Shown: in pieces, positions 13,711 to 25,651 of the stretch
How positions within the stretch are numbered: position 1 is the first letter of the stretch
How the letters are laid out: every line of letters starts with the position of its first letter
From: Pseudovirgaria hyperparasitica
Lineage: Eukaryota; Ascomycota; Dothideomycetes; Acrospermales; Acrospermaceae
Assembly: GCF_010093815.1 (NCBI RefSeq)
Contig: NW_022985574.1
Location: 148,458-193,064, forward strand
Length of the DNA: 44,607 nt
Direction of reading: 5' to 3'
Program-made: the position numbers and the translations under genes
The notes under the pieces: generated by a model
Seen by the model: only the letters and a program-made list of their open reading frames with translations
What the model was told of the DNA's origin: nothing
The model's database searches: none

Positions 13711-14177
13711 ATAAATATATCTTAGCTTCTTATTAGGTACTAGAGAATACTTAAGTCTATATACTAGTAGTATTAAGGCACGACTATCTCTATATAGTAG
13801 CTACCTTAAGAATACTCTAGGGTCGCTCTATCTTTCTCTATATAGTATACTATTATATATTAGTTCTATCCCCTTATAGATTAGTAGATATAGCTATAAG
13901 TAAGGTTAGAGTAGATAGTAGAGACCTTATAGTCTAGTATATCTATCTTACTTCTCTCGCCTTTATAGCGTTAATATATTTAGTAACTTATTTATATTTT
14001 ATATATATTACTAACTAGAATAGATATTTTCTATTATAGTTAGAGTACTTAGTAGTATCTCTATTCTATATACCGTCGCTCTAGATTCTATAGAGGTATT
14101 TCTAGATACTATAGCTCTAATAATACTAGCTATATATAGCCTTTTAAGAGTATCTCTACCCGGTATATCTATACCCT

Positions 14178-14191
14178 TAATAGTTAAAGTA
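14178..14191. repeat. Target-site duplication of LINE-A, left copy
   Basis: TAATAGTTAAAGTA occurs here and again at 19489-19502, immediately flanking LINE-A. The undisturbed site is seen in LINE-C at 26291-26304. The 14-bp length is usual for target-primed reverse transcription. Confidence 0.93.
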
Positions 14192-14539
14192 AACTATTAA
14201 TTCATTCTTAGAGGCTCACACCCTAACGGACTAAACTGGTTAATTTAGGGTAATACAGCGATCTACATACATTAAACAATAGAGTATACCAAGTATAACA
14301 ACCTCCAATACACGTACGTACGTGTAGTATATAATACGCGACGACACCGACGTGTAGAGACGCTATATATATACGCTTGAAGGCTCTTCGATAACATGAG
14401 TATAGACTATCTCTAATAAACGCCGATACGCTAACCCCCTTTTTATTAGTTACGGGTAGCCCTTTACTAATAATTATAGCGGCCTTAGGCACCGACGTAC
14501 CTCGGCTTCTACTAGGTATACCCCTAATACTAGTACGGT
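14192..14539 (+). other. LINE-A 5' UTR
   Basis: About 350 bp before the first readable ORF1 codons. It matches the reverse complement of the LINE-C 5' end (27230-27576), including an alternating ACGTACGTACGTG segment and the palindrome at 14443-14473. An internal promoter is expected here in LINEs, but no specific element was recognised. The antisense strand is open at 14223-14492, which is fortuitous. Confidence 0.6.
14443..14473. repeat. Palindrome copy, LINE-A 5' UTR (degenerate)
   Basis: Arms TTATTAGT and ACTAATAA with imperfect inner pairs around GGGTAGCCC. Corresponds to 27307-27337 in LINE-C. Confidence 0.7.
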
Positions 14540-15950
14540 AGAAACGGCCATATAGTGGTATATCCTAGGACGATTAAACCCCTATCTAATAAACGACGAA
14601 TAACTAAGGGCGTATAACGCCATAGATAATAGAGACGGAGGGGACCCCGCCCGGGGAGACCCTTCTAGATAAGATTAACTACTAGATAGTATGTATAGAG
14701 GGGGAAGTCGAGAAGGGAGAAACGGCCCTCCTTAGTATCTTCCGGAACCTCGTCTAGAATATTAGAGAGCTTACTATAGAAGTAAAATAGGCGCCGGAAC
14801 TAGACCTAGAATCCAGACTAGATCGTATAGAGGCCAGCCTATAGAGAATCTAGGAGGGCCTTACCTAGGGAAAACGCCCTAGTACGTAGGCATAGGTCGC
14901 CGCACCTATAAGCGGAATAGCTATATTAGCTAAAATACTAAGGGCACCCACGGACGGGGTATATAGTATATAAGTTACTATCTAGGATAAAGAAGTACTC
15001 GTATAAGTCTAGCAAGCGTCCCTAAAGGATATTATAAATAAGATTAATAAATAGAAAGGGATATAGTTAAATATAGTAGCCGCTAAACTTACCCTAGAAG
15101 GTATAGTACTAACTACTACTACTAATACGGCCTAGTAGACTATCTCGCGTAACCTAAACACGATTAATAATATCTTCCCTAGCGCGTCCGTCCGCGTAAC
15201 CACGTACCCAATATAGATATATACTATCTCTATCTAAGGACACGTTATCGGAGAAGACGATATTAAGTAAATAGAGTAATCTAATAAACCGAAGTACCCT
15301 AGGATTAAGATCGCGAAGGCGTGGTAGAAGAACGTCTAAGGGATTAAGATAAAATCGAAAAAGCACTCTACTATAATAGTAGAGCTTAGGGACCCCGCTC
15401 TCGTCTATAGAATAATATAGGAGGGCTTTCTAGCTAAAGGAGAGCTACTTACGGCGGAACCATAGGATAGGGTATAGGTAATAACGTAATGCTTTAACTA
15501 TTAAGGATATAGGTATACTAGGTAGAGGTGCTCTTAGAAGACCGCCTATGGGTGGTATAAATAGGGCCATAATACTAAGGAATACCCTTATAAGACGCAG
15601 AGCGACGAGACGCGAGATAGGGACACCGCTAAGTACTCTAACTACGACGGGAAACACCTATCCTAGTCGGTAACGTGCACAAAACATAAGTAGATCGTAG
15701 AATATATTAACGCAATAAAGATAAGAGGGGCAAGGTAGATATACCAAGCCATAAGGCCCTCGCTACCCTCACCGCCATCCCTAACTTTACTTATAAATCT
15801 AGTAACCACCCCCCGAAGGGGAGAGGATAACGCGTAATAGTATACTATATAGAGAAAGATAGGCCGACCCCGGGGTATACTTAAAGCCGCTACCGCGCGA
15901 GGATAATCACGCCTTAGCGCTACTAACATATAGACTTAAACTTTCTCTAG
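14540..15950 (+). pseudogene. LINE-A ORF1: gag-like nucleic-acid-binding protein with zinc knuckles (broken)
   Basis: Frame of positions 14581, 14584 and so on. The C-terminal half is well preserved: a segment around VRVTTYP near 15190, then KIAKAW, IIVELRDPALV, EGFLAKGELLTAEP and, from 15490, CFNC followed by R-Y-T-R and a Cys at CCHC-knuckle spacing. Further knuckle-like clusters follow (GHNTKEYPY, SNYDGKH, VTCTKHK), then IVEYINAI. This is the usual ORF1 layout of fungal Tad/CRE-type LINEs, whose product binds the LINE RNA. In-frame TAG/TAA codons fit former Gln or Trp codons. No start codon can be fixed; the limits are approximate. ORF2 follows within tens of bases in another frame. Confidence 0.8.
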
Positions 15951-15959
15951 CACCTAATA

Positions 15960-18900
15960 AGGGTATAAGATATACTTATTATTATATAGGCGAACGTATA
16001 ATATAAACGAGAAAACTAAGCGACGCTTCTAGAAGAGATAGAAGCCGTAATAATAGCCATCTAGAAACTATATAAATACTACTAAACTAATAAGCTAATA
16101 ACACACCTAGGATACTATACTATCTACCCCACGGGCCTAGATAGGAGAGTTATATTTTATATATATAAGTCGATCCCGCTCTTAGAATGGTCTTATACCA
16201 AACATAATAACCTCCGGATGATACTATATCTCTAGATAAGTATAGGGCCTCTCCACATCTATAATATCTATAATTAATAGTAATCGCTCACGCTAGATGA
16301 TATACTCGAGGGCACCACGATGCCGGGATAACATATCCTCCTAGGCGACTTTAATCTCTACTATAGATAGTAGGGAGGCCTAGCCGTCGCGAGAGAAGAA
16401 CTTAGAGTAAGGGAACTATATATACGGTACCATGACTTCCTATACCTCCTTATACCTATAGGGTAGATTACCTAGAGGAAATATAAATAGAATGAGGACG
16501 GGTCTACGCTCGACCTCACCCTCGCCACCAAGTACATTAGCTATAGAGTATAGTACTACCGCCCGAGCCGGATATAGACGGACTCCGACCATGAATATAT
16601 AGAAACTATAATAGACGTCTCTACTCTTAACGAATAACGTAGGAAATAGCTATAGAAGGATACTAATTAGGATAAATACCTAGAGGACCTAGAATCGGCG
16701 ATTCTAGACCCCTCTATAGTCGATATATCTAACGGCCTAGCCATAGATAAGGCCGTATAAGTCCTCCTTTAAGTATACTAAGCCATGAGAGATAAATACG
16801 TGCTATACCAAATATATAGACCCCTAGAAGCGAGGGGTATACCTTAAATGCGAGAGTATAGAAGAGACGCCCGTAGACTATATACACGTATATACTATAT
16901 CCGGACGACTAAGGCGTGGGAAGAGTAGAAGGAAGTAGTGCGATATCGTGATAGGGCCCTCCGTAATAAACGACGAAAATAATAGTATATAATTACCGAT
17001 AAATACATACGGTAAGCCGTAGGGCTATAGCGTATAGTAAAGTAGGCTAAGGGTATAGACGCGCTAACACCGCCGCCACTAATACCTCCCCTAATATACT
17101 AAGAGAGAACATACTCTATAAGCCTAGAGAAGATAGAGATCTTACGTAAAGTTATATTCCCCCTCCTAGAGCTAGTAGACCTATTAGATATTAATAATAC
17201 TAAATACCTAGACGTAATTAATATCCCCTAAGAGGTTACCGAGGAGGATATACTCGATACTATTAAAGTACTCCCGAATAATAAGGTACCTAGACCGGAT
17301 AGAATACCGAATAGGTGCCTTAAACGCACTATACTAGCTACCCTACCGCTTATTAGTTATATATTTTAAGTATATATTAAGAACGGATACCACCCCCAAA
17401 GCTTCCGGACCGTCTATACCGTTATACTCCCGAAACTAGGGAAGAACCCTAGCTCCCTAAAAGGATAGAGGCTAATCGCCCTTCTCTTCTATCTTAGAAA
17501 GATACTAGAGGCTACGATCGCGAAGAAGATAAGCGCTATAGTATAGGAATATAACCTCCTTCTAGTAAACTAGAAGGCGAAGGCTAGAAGCTCCCTAATT
17601 ACCGCTATCTAATATATCCTTAAAGTCGTCTAGACCGTATAGAAGTAGGGACGTATAGTAACGCTACTCTCCCTTAATATAGCCGGCGTATTTAATAAAG
17701 TAAACCACACGAGACTTATCTATAACTTACGGAAGAGGCGTATACCCGCGTAGATTACGCGGTTTATATAGTCCTTCCTCGCCGAAAGAGTTACCTAGAT
17801 ATATATCTCCGGATATCGAAGTAAGTACGAGAAGATAGCTTGCGGTATCCTATAAGGAAGTACTATCTCCCCGATCCTCTTCCTCTTCTTTACTATAGAC
17901 CTTCTCTAGAGAATATAATATATAGAGGTAGTAGGATACGTAGACGATATATACCTTCTAGCTATTAATAATAATACTAGCTAAATATATAGACGACTTA
18001 AATAAGACTACGGGAGATACGTCTAATAGGCAAAGCGCCATAGAGTAAAGTTCGCCCCTAAAAAGTACTAACTTATATACTTTATTAACCGCCGTAGGAA
18101 ATAGGCTACTAGGGAAGGCGAGCGACGCCCTAGAATAGACGCCTTCGACGAACCGCCGATATAAAGTATATATATACTCGGCGTCATGATCGATAATAAG
18201 CTTAAATAGGGACCATAGGTAGTATACGCCGTTTCTAGGGCCCTCTAGATAGAAGCCGCTATATACTAGATTACGGCCTCTACGTGGGGAACCGCCCGGG
18301 ATAAGGCACGCTAGCTATATATATCTATAGTACGACCCGCCTTCACGTACGGACACGAGTACTAGTATACGGCCCTTATATAGACTAGGTAAATAAAGCT
18401 CGAATCTATATAGAACCGTATACTCCGTCTTATATTAGGCGTATATAAAGCTACTAACACGGTACTACTATAACGCGAGATAGACGTTATAAGTATATAT
18501 AACTTCTACTAGATATAGAGGGTAGTATACTTTACTAAATAATAAGCATAGGAACGTGTAGGAAATATAGAATATATCTTCGCCGCGCTACGCGCGCGAG
18601 TTAGCGTACACTACTAAGTACTCTTATATATAGGCCGGACTCGACTACGGTATAAGTACCTAATAGAAATAGACTTAAACTAAGTAGTATAAGAGATTAA
18701 GGATAACCTAGATACCCTTCTAGACTAATAGAGCCTTCGAGAGCTCGGACGAAGTATATAGTTATAGATCTAAGATAAGTAGAAAGAGATACTCCGGGCC
18801 TAGTAGGCCTCCTAGTAGAATAGATATCTAGAGTAGATCCGAGGACCATAGAAGGAGCTAAGTAAATAGATATATAAAGGGCTTATAAAGGCCTAGGCAT

Positions 18901-19250
18901 CTATACTCCTCTAAGCCCGAACGGGCGCTATAGAACTTCTATACTACCTTTATAAGAGAGGCGTCCCTAACGTATCTCTATAGTATAAGGCGTACGGCCG
19001 GAGAGGTATAATACGCTACTATCTTATAATATGCCCTGATCTTCACACGTAAAGGTAGAAGCTTATCTATATAATAAGAACCTCCGATATCGTATGATAG
19101 CTTAATAAGTACCCTAAGGACGTCGCCCGGTAGATAATTATATACCTACTACTCCTCTAATTCTAGTAGACCTAGAAATATATACTAGAAGAAACCCGGT
19201 ATATATTAGAGGAAACCCGGTATATGCCGGAAGAACCCCTTAACTAATAA
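15960..19250 (+). pseudogene. LINE-A ORF2: apurinic endonuclease and reverse transcriptase polyprotein (broken)
   Basis: The frame is constant (codon starts divisible by 3) for about 1100 codons. The N-terminal endonuclease has GDFNLYY at 16344-16364 (ancestral GDFNLHH), GSTLDLTLA near 16500 and SDH at 16584-16592. Reverse transcriptase has LNIAGVFNKVNHTRLI from 17673 and YVDD at 17937-17948, catalytic Asp pair intact. The thumb region has RPAFTYGHEY near 18333. No RNase H domain is seen between the thumb and the C-terminal segment RTGAIELLYYLYKRGVPNV (near 18920), which precedes a Cys-rich end with most Cys changed to Tyr and CP left at 19032. The tail encodes short repeats of the LEETR type. 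The enzyme nicks the target and primes cDNA on the LINE RNA 3' end. Scattered RIP stops make it non-functional. Confidence 0.88.
19181..19239 (+). repeat. Three tandem 19-21 bp repeats at the ORF2 C-terminus
   Basis: Units begin TATACTAGAAGAAACCCGG, TATATATTAGAGGAAACCC and TATATGCCGGAAGAACCCC at 19181, 19200 and 19221. They encode LEETRY-type repeats. Related repeats are present in LINE-C (22400-22480) and LINE-B (255-330), with different copy numbers and spacing. Confidence 0.75.
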
Positions 19251-19488
19251 CCTCCGTACCTACACGTGCTACCTAAGGGTAAAATAACGGTAATATAGGC
19301 TGTAGGCTAATAGGTGTACCCTATGGCTATATACTTAAGAAGAAACAAAGGTTTAACGAGATGTAATTATCGACATAAGGAAGTTTTCCCCTCTTAGGTT
19401 TCTTCTTATATAGTAGCCTAGACTAGAGGAGGCATAGGCCTATAGAGTACTACTCTACCTAGTTATACAATATTATTATTATTATTAT
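19251..19488 (+). other. LINE-A 3' UTR and (ATT)n tail
   Basis: The last ~120 bp (from about 19380) match LINE-B 1-90 and LINE-C 22141-22225 in reverse complement. A shorter match to the end of the SINE-like element at 43205-43918 includes a TAGACTAGAGGAGGC-type block. This conserved 3' end is the likely recognition site for the LINE reverse transcriptase. It ends in a trinucleotide ATT repeat. Confidence 0.8.
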
Positions 19489-19502
19489 TAATAGTTAAAG
19501 TA

Positions 19503-20788
19503 TTAGATTATTATCTATATCTAGTTCTATAGTTCTACCGTAAGTAGTTCCTCTTTAGCTAAGAAGTCTTCTTATATAATTCTATAGATAAGAGTAGAGT
19601 CTCTAAGCTCTACTATTATAGTAGAGTATTTTTTTAATTTTATCTTAATCCTCTATATATTTTTCTACTATACCTTTATAATCTTAATTCTAGAGTATTT
19701 CTAGCCGTTAGATCTCTCTATTTACTTAATATTATTATTTCTAATAACTTAGCCCTAGATAGAGATAGTATATATCTATATTAGATATATATTTATATAG
19801 ATAGATATACTATAGAAGATATTATTTATTATATTTAGGTTATAGAAGATAGTCTACTAGACTATATTAGTAGTAGTTATTAGTACTATACCCTCTAGAG
19901 TAAGTTTAGCTATAACTATATTTAACTATATTTATTTCTATTTATTAATTTTATTAATAATATCCTTTAGAGATATCTACTAGACTTATATAAGTACTTT
20001 CCTATTCTAGATAGTAACTTATACGCTATATACTTCTCCCTTAGATATCCTTAGTATTTAGACTATCTTAGTTATACTATCTATTAGTATAGTAATCTAT
20101 ATCTATATACTAGGGCGTTTATTCTAGGTAAGGTCTACCTAGATCTTTAATAGACTAGTCTCTATCTAGTCTAGTCTAGACTCTAGATTTAACTCTAGTA
20201 TCTATTTTACTTCTATAGTAAGTTCTTAGATATTCTAGACTAGGCTCCGGAAGATATTAAGAAGGGTAGTCTCTCCCTTCTTAACCTCTCTTTCTATATA
20301 TACTATCTAGTATTCTATCTTATCTATAAGGGTATTCTCTAGTAGAATTCCCTCTATCTTAGTTATCTATAGTAGTTTACGCCTTTAGTTATTCTTTATT
20401 TTCTAGATAGTAGTTTAGTTATTCTAGAATATACTACTATATAGTCGTTTCTATTATACTAGTAGTAGAGATATCCCTAGTAGAAGCTAGGATATATTAG
20501 TATCTAAGGCCGCTATAATTATTAGTTAAGGGCTATCCTTAACTAATAAAGGGAGGTTAGAGTATTAGTATTTATTAGTAGTAGTCTATACTTACTACTC
20601 TAAAGAGTTTTTAAGTATATATATATAGTATCTCTATATATTAGTACTATTATATATTATATACTATATATATATATATGTATTAGAAGCTATTATACTT
20701 AGTATACTCTATTAATTAATGTCTATAGATTACTATATCGCCCTAATTTAACTAATTTTAGTCGCTTAGAGTATAAGAAGTTTTTTTT
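19503..20788 (-). mobile_element. LINE-B, 5' segment (ORF1 N-terminal part and 5' UTR)
   Basis: Resumes LINE-B after LINE-A (TSD at 19489-19502). It aligns to LINE-C 26305-27576. ORF1 would run from about 20440 leftwards through 19503 and continue at 14191-13719. The 5' UTR contains a palindrome (20519-20549). The end is a run of eight T on the plus strand preceded by AAGAAG, the same terminus as LINE-C, so LINE-B is probably full length at its 5' end. ORF1 motifs are not readable through the RIP damage; assignment is by alignment. Confidence 0.82.
20519..20549. repeat. Palindrome copy, LINE-B 5' UTR
   Basis: TTATTAGTTAAGG, short centre, CCTTAACTAATAA. Orthologous to 27307-27337. Confidence 0.85.
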
Positions 20789-21777
20789 ATAATAAGTATT
20801 ATTAAGAGTATATTATAAATTATATAGAGGGATAATAGTATTAACCTATAATAGTTCTTAAGAGAGATAATAATTATTATTCTATATCTCTCTTAATTCT
20901 TTATAAGTCTATATAGTATAGATATATGCTTCTTAAAGGTCCTTAGACCTTCTTTCTAGTTACCTAGCTTAAAGAGTAAGTAAGTCTAATATTAATTATA
21001 TCTTATTCTAAGGGAGTATCTAGAATAATTTAAATTCGACCTCTATAGATATAATTAGCTTATAGCTAAGTATAAGATATATAGTACTATAACTAGTACT
21101 TATATAAGTTATAATTCTATCTATCTATATAACTACGTAGAGGTATTTAGGCTAGTTCTTAAACCTACTATTAGTTATCTTTATAAGGGTATTAGTAAGT
21201 AGTATAAAGCTTCTCTTAATAATTCTATTTATATAGGGGTTATATATAGATATAACCTTATAATAACTTCTATAGATTTAGAGAAGTTCCTCTATAGTAT
21301 CTATATTCTCTTTTCTACTATTATAAGTAATCTTAGAAATAATTCTATATCTATAAATAACGTTTTTAAAGAGAAACTTTAATTATATAATTACTTATTT
21401 ATACTAGTCTAGATACTCTAGTAGGTTTTAGGGGATTTTCTAATAGATATTAGAGTTATTAATAGGGTATACTTTAACTCTCTTTCTTTTCTATATAGTA
21501 GCTATACTAAACCCCTATAATACCTCTAGTAAATATTACTATTAGAGACTAGTAGAGCTAGCTATAAGCTACTCTATTATTATACTCTACTTATATATAA
21601 AGACTATATATCTAGCTACTATAACTAGGGTAGCTAAGTTATCTTTTCTTAATAACTAAATAATATTTTTAGACTAGATATCTTTAGAAAGTATTTCTAT
21701 ATAACTTATCTTTATATTTATATAAAAATATAGCTTATCCCCTTTATTAGTAGTCTTACTATCTTCTATTTAATATA

Positions 21778-21812
21778 GATTATTAGTTAAGAATAGCTCT
21801 TAACTAATAATC
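21778..21812. repeat. Palindrome copy, Gypsy-3 (between protease and RT)
   Basis: GATTATTAGTTAAG and CTTAACTAATAATC arms around AATAGCT. Same place as 33172-33210 in Gypsy-2, so it predates the split of the two copies. Confidence 0.85.
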
Positions 21813-22109
21813 TAACTTAACTCTAGCTCTTAGAGATCTACTCTACTATATAGTTAGTCTCTAGCTATAGAATTAGTTTTCTTTTCTAAGACTAATATAT
21901 ATTTATCTAGGCTAGTTTTAAAGATTATATACTTTTATCTATAAATAGAATAAACTATTAGTAATACTTATCTAGAAGCTAATCTTTATACTATAAAAGA
22001 GACTTATCTAATATATAGCTCTCTAGAAATAAGATTATAATTAAGTTTAGTATATATAAATATTAAAGTAGCTATAATAATCTATTTAATATAGATTAGA
22101 TATTATTAT

Positions 22110-22123
22110 ACTATATCTATAAT
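22110..22123. repeat. Target-site duplication of LINE-C, left copy
   Basis: ATACTATATCTATA is repeated at 27577-27590 on the other side of LINE-C. The same site without the element is present at 28759-28772, which proves the boundaries. Confidence 0.93.
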
Positions 22124-22358
22124 AATAATAATAATAATATTAGTAAACTAGGTAGAGTACCACTCTATAGGCGCATGCCTCCTCTAGTCTAAGCTACTAT
22201 ATAAGAAGAAACCTACGAATAGGAAAAACTCCCTTATATCCATAACTACGCTCTATCTATCCTCTCGTTCTTTATATATATATAGCCCTAGGGGCTACCC
22301 ATAGGCCTATAGCCTATATTATAATAGTTTACCCTTAGGCAGCACGTATAGATACGGA

Positions 22359-22393
22359 GATTATTAGTTAAGGGCTACCCTTAACTAATAATC
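22359..22393. repeat. Palindrome copy, LINE-C 3' end
   Basis: Perfect arms GATTATTAGTTAAGGG and CCCTTAACTAATAATC with a 3-base loop CTA. Confidence 0.9.
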
Positions 22394-25300
22394 GCGGTTC
22401 TCCCGGGGTTCTTCTAACGTATACTAGGGTTCTTCTAGTATATATTAGGCTTCTTCCGGTATATATACGTGGGTCTACTAGAACTAGGGGAGAGGAAGGT
22501 ATACGAGTATCCATCGGGCGACGTCCTTAGAGTACTTATTAAGCTATCGCGTAATGTCGGAGGTCCTCGTTATACGGATAAGGGCTTATCTTAGAGTATA
22601 GAGGCTAGAGTATATCGCGAGGTAGTAGTATATTATACCTCTCCGGCCGTAGTCCTCGTACTAGAGAGATACGTCTAGGACGCCTCTCTAGTAGAGGTAA
22701 TATAGAAGATCTATAGCGCCTATTTAGGCTTAGAGGAGTATAGATACTTAGGCCTTCGTTAGCCCTTTATATATCTATTTACTTAGTTCCTTCTAAGGCC
22801 CTTAGATCTATTCTAGATACCTATCCTATTAGGAGGTCCACTAGGCTTTAAGTACCTCCCTCTATTTATTCTAGATCTATAACCATATAACGCAGCTAAG
22901 CTCCTTAGGGCTCTATTAGCTTAGAACGGCATCCGGGTTATTTCGAACCTCCTACGCGGTCTAGCTCGAGTCCGCCTCTATATAGTATTTATATTATACT
23001 TAAGTTTATTCTATAGTAGGGAGGGCCTAGTAATACGCGCGGATATATATACGTAGTATAGCGAAGGTATATACCCTATCTCCTCCACGTTCTTATACTT
23101 ATTATTTAGTAAAGTATATAAGTCTCTATATCTAGTAGAAGTCCTATATACTTATTACGTTTATCTCGCGTTAGAGGAGCGTTATATTAGTAGCTTTATA
23201 TATACCGGAGATAAGGCGGAGTATACGGTTTTATATAGACTTAAGCTTTACCCGCTAAGCTTATATAAGGGCCGTATACTAGTACTCGTGTCCGTATATA
23301 AAGGCTAGGCGTACTAGGGAGACGTATAGCTATCTTATCTTATCCCGGGCTATTCCCTACGTGGATACCGTAATCTAGCGTATAGTAGTTTCTATCTAGA
23401 GGGCTCTAGAGACGGCGTGTGCCACCTATGGTCCCTATTTTAGCTTATTATTAATTATAACGCCGAGTGCGCGTATACTCTATACTAGTAGTTCTATAAA
23501 GGCGTCGATTTAGAGGCGACGTGCCCCCTCCCTAGTAGCCTATCCTCTATAGTAGTTAATAAAGTATATAAGCTAGTATTTTTTAGGTGCGAATTTTACT
23601 CTATAGTACTTTACCTACTAGACGTATTTCTTATGGTCTCGTTCGAGTCGTGTATATATTCTACTAGTACTACTATCGACCGCGAGGAGGTATATATCGT
23701 CCGCGTATCCGACTACCTCTATATATTTTATTCTCTAAAGAAGGTCTACTATAAAGAAGAGGAAGAGGATTAGAGAGATAGTACTCCCTTACGGGATGCC
23801 GTATACTATCTTCTTATATTCGCTTCGGTATCCGGGGATATATATTTAAGTAGTCCTTTACGTAAGGAAGGACTATATAAATTATATAATCTACTTAGGT
23901 ATTCGCCTTATCCGGAGGTTATGGATAAGTCTTATATAGTTTACCTTATTAAACGCCTCTACTATATCTAGAGAGAGTAGCGTAACGACTCGTCCTTATT
24001 TCTATATAGTCTAGATAACCTCAAGGATATATTAAATAGCTATAATTAGGGAGCTTTCTACCTTCGCCTTCTAGTTTACTAGGAGAAGGCCGTATACCTA
24101 TACTACTATACTTATCTTCTTAGTAATTATAGCTTCTAGTACCTTACTAAGGTAGAAGAGGAGAGCGATCGGCCTCTATCCCTTTAGCGTATTTAGGCTC
24201 TTCCCTAGTTTTAGAAGTATAACCGTATATACGGTTCGGAAGCTCTATAGGTAGTATTCTATACGGGCGTACGCTCGGAATATATAGCCTATAATTAGTA
24301 AGGTCGCCTATATAGTCCTCTTAAGGCATCGATTTAGAATTCCGTCTAGCCCGGGCGCTTTATTATTCGGGAGTATCTTAATAGCGCTAAGTATATCATC
24401 GTCCGTGATTTCCCTAGGGATACTTATAGCTTCCGGGTATTCCGTGCCGTTAATATCTAATAGGTCTACGGGTTCTAGGAGAGGGAATATAACCTCTCAT
24501 AGAATCTCTATTTTCTTAAGGCTTATAAAGTACGTCTTTTCTTAATATATAAGGGGAGATATAAGTGGTATAGGTGTCGGGGAGGCGGTGCTTTTAGCCC
24601 ATTTTACTATATACCATAGTCTAGTAGTATTACGTATATATCTATCCGTAACTATATACTACTATTTACGTCGCTTATAGCGGAGGACCTTATCTTATTA
24701 TCTTCTTACCTCTCTCTATTTATCCCACGCTTTAGGTATATAGTTATAGTATATATATATATATAATCTCCGGACTTCTTACCTATACTCTCGCACTTAA
24801 GGTATACTTTTCGGGTCTAGGGGTCTATATATTCGGTATAGCACGTGTTTATCTCTTACTCCCTAGTACGCCTATAGGAGTATATTCACGGCCTAGTTAA
24901 TGGCCGGGCCATTAGATATATTAACTATAGATAGGTCTAGGATCGTTAATTCTAGGTCCTTTAGGTACTTTTTCTAGTTAGTATCCTTCTATAGCTATCG
25001 CCCTCGTTAGTCTTAAGGGGTAGATATATCTATTACGGTCTCTATATATTCGTGGTCGGAGTCTATCTATATAAGGCTTAGGCGGTAGTATTAAGTCCTA
25101 TTATAAATGTATCTAGTAGCTAGGGTAAGGTCGAGTGTAGATCCGCCCTTATCTTATTTATGTTTTCGCCAGGTAATCTATTCTATTAATATAAGAAGGT
25201 ATAGAAAGCCATAGTATTAGGTGCGTAGTTCTCTAGCTCGAAGCTCTTCGTAGGTAACGGTTAGTCTACCCTACTAGCTATAATAGAGGTTAAAGTCTTC

Positions 25301-25651
25301 TAGGAGAATGTGTTATCCTAGCTTAGTAGTACCCTTAAGCATGTTATCTACCTAAAGCGATCGGTTCTAATTATATATATTATATATATAGAGGAGTCCG
25401 ATATTCGTCTAGAGGTGTAGTATTATCTAGAGGTTATCCCGTTTAGTATATAACTATAATAAGAGTAGGATAGACTTATAGATATAGAAGAGGACTCTCC
25501 TCTCCGGTCCTAGGGGGTATATTATATAATATCCTAGGTGTGTTATTAGTTTATTCGTCTAGTAGTATTTATATAGCTTCTATATAGCGAGTATTATAGC
25601 TCTAGTCTCCTTAAGGAGTATCGCCTAGTTCTTACGTTTATACTATACGTT
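22361..25651 (-). pseudogene. LINE-C ORF2: endonuclease-reverse transcriptase (broken)
   Basis: Read on the minus strand in one frame. The endonuclease has EDFNLYY at about 25280-25300 (Gly of GDFN changed to Glu), then GSTLDLTLA and DSDHEYI. The reverse transcriptase box YADD is intact at 23696-23707, within VGYADDIY. The protein aligns along its whole length with LINE-A ORF2. In-frame stops remain, e.g. two directly after the endonuclease box where Trp is expected, so this copy is also inactive. Limits come from mapping LINE-A coordinates and are approximate. Confidence 0.83.

Larger units (their letters stand above)
10738..14191 (-). mobile_element. LINE-B, middle segment (most of ORF2 and the end of ORF1)
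   Basis: Continues from 553 after the Gypsy-1 insertion; TCTCT at 10733-10737 is the duplicated target. It aligns along its whole length to LINE-C 22690-26304 on the same strand. By comparison with LINE-A, ORF2 runs from about 13710 down past 10738 and the remainder of ORF1 from 14191 to about 13719. It is interrupted at 14191 by LINE-A and resumes at 19503. RIP density is very high: CpA is essentially gone. Confidence 0.88.
14192..19488 (+). mobile_element. LINE-A: full-length Tad-like non-LTR retrotransposon (5297 bp)
   Basis: A plus-strand LINE with two ORFs, ending in an (ATT)n tail at about 19470-19488 and flanked by a perfect 14-bp duplication. It sits inside ORF1 of the minus-strand LINE-B, a copy of its own family. 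Its length equals LINE-C after removal of that copy's solo LTR, so both are probably full length. The 5' end starts AACTATTAATTC rather than the run of A plus CTTCTT implied by LINE-B and LINE-C. A degenerate palindrome lies in the 5' UTR (14443-14473) and a half copy at the ORF2 end (19236-19250). RIP is moderate: motifs are readable but frames are broken. Confidence 0.93.
20789..22123 (-). mobile_element. Gypsy-3 relic, segment 1 (protease-to-RT region)
   Basis: On the minus strand this matches Gypsy-2 from about 32920 to 34030, including the leader of the reverse transcriptase region and a palindrome (21778-21812) at the same place as 33172-33210. Matching landmarks include a TAATAAAGGGGATA block (complement of about 21730-21755, near 33237 in Gypsy-2). 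Gypsy-3 is thus an older, heavily RIP-mutated member of the Gypsy-2 family. It is bounded on the left by the LINE-B 5' end and on the right by LINE-C. No open frame survives. Confidence 0.8.

Noticed and set aside
14223-15929. Four minus-strand open frames (14223-14492, 15154-15366, 15445-15657, 15663-15929)
   Set aside because: They are antisense to the LINE-A 5' UTR and ORF1. RIP turns CAG/CAA/TGG into TAG/TAA on the sense strand, which reads as Leu-rich open sequence on the other strand. Zinc-knuckle and other ORF1 motifs are on the plus strand.
22124-22140. Trinucleotide AAT/ATT runs (also 19470 and 43896) as independent microsatellites
   Set aside because: Each lies exactly at the 3' end of a LINE or the SINE-like element, next to a target duplication, so they are element tails.
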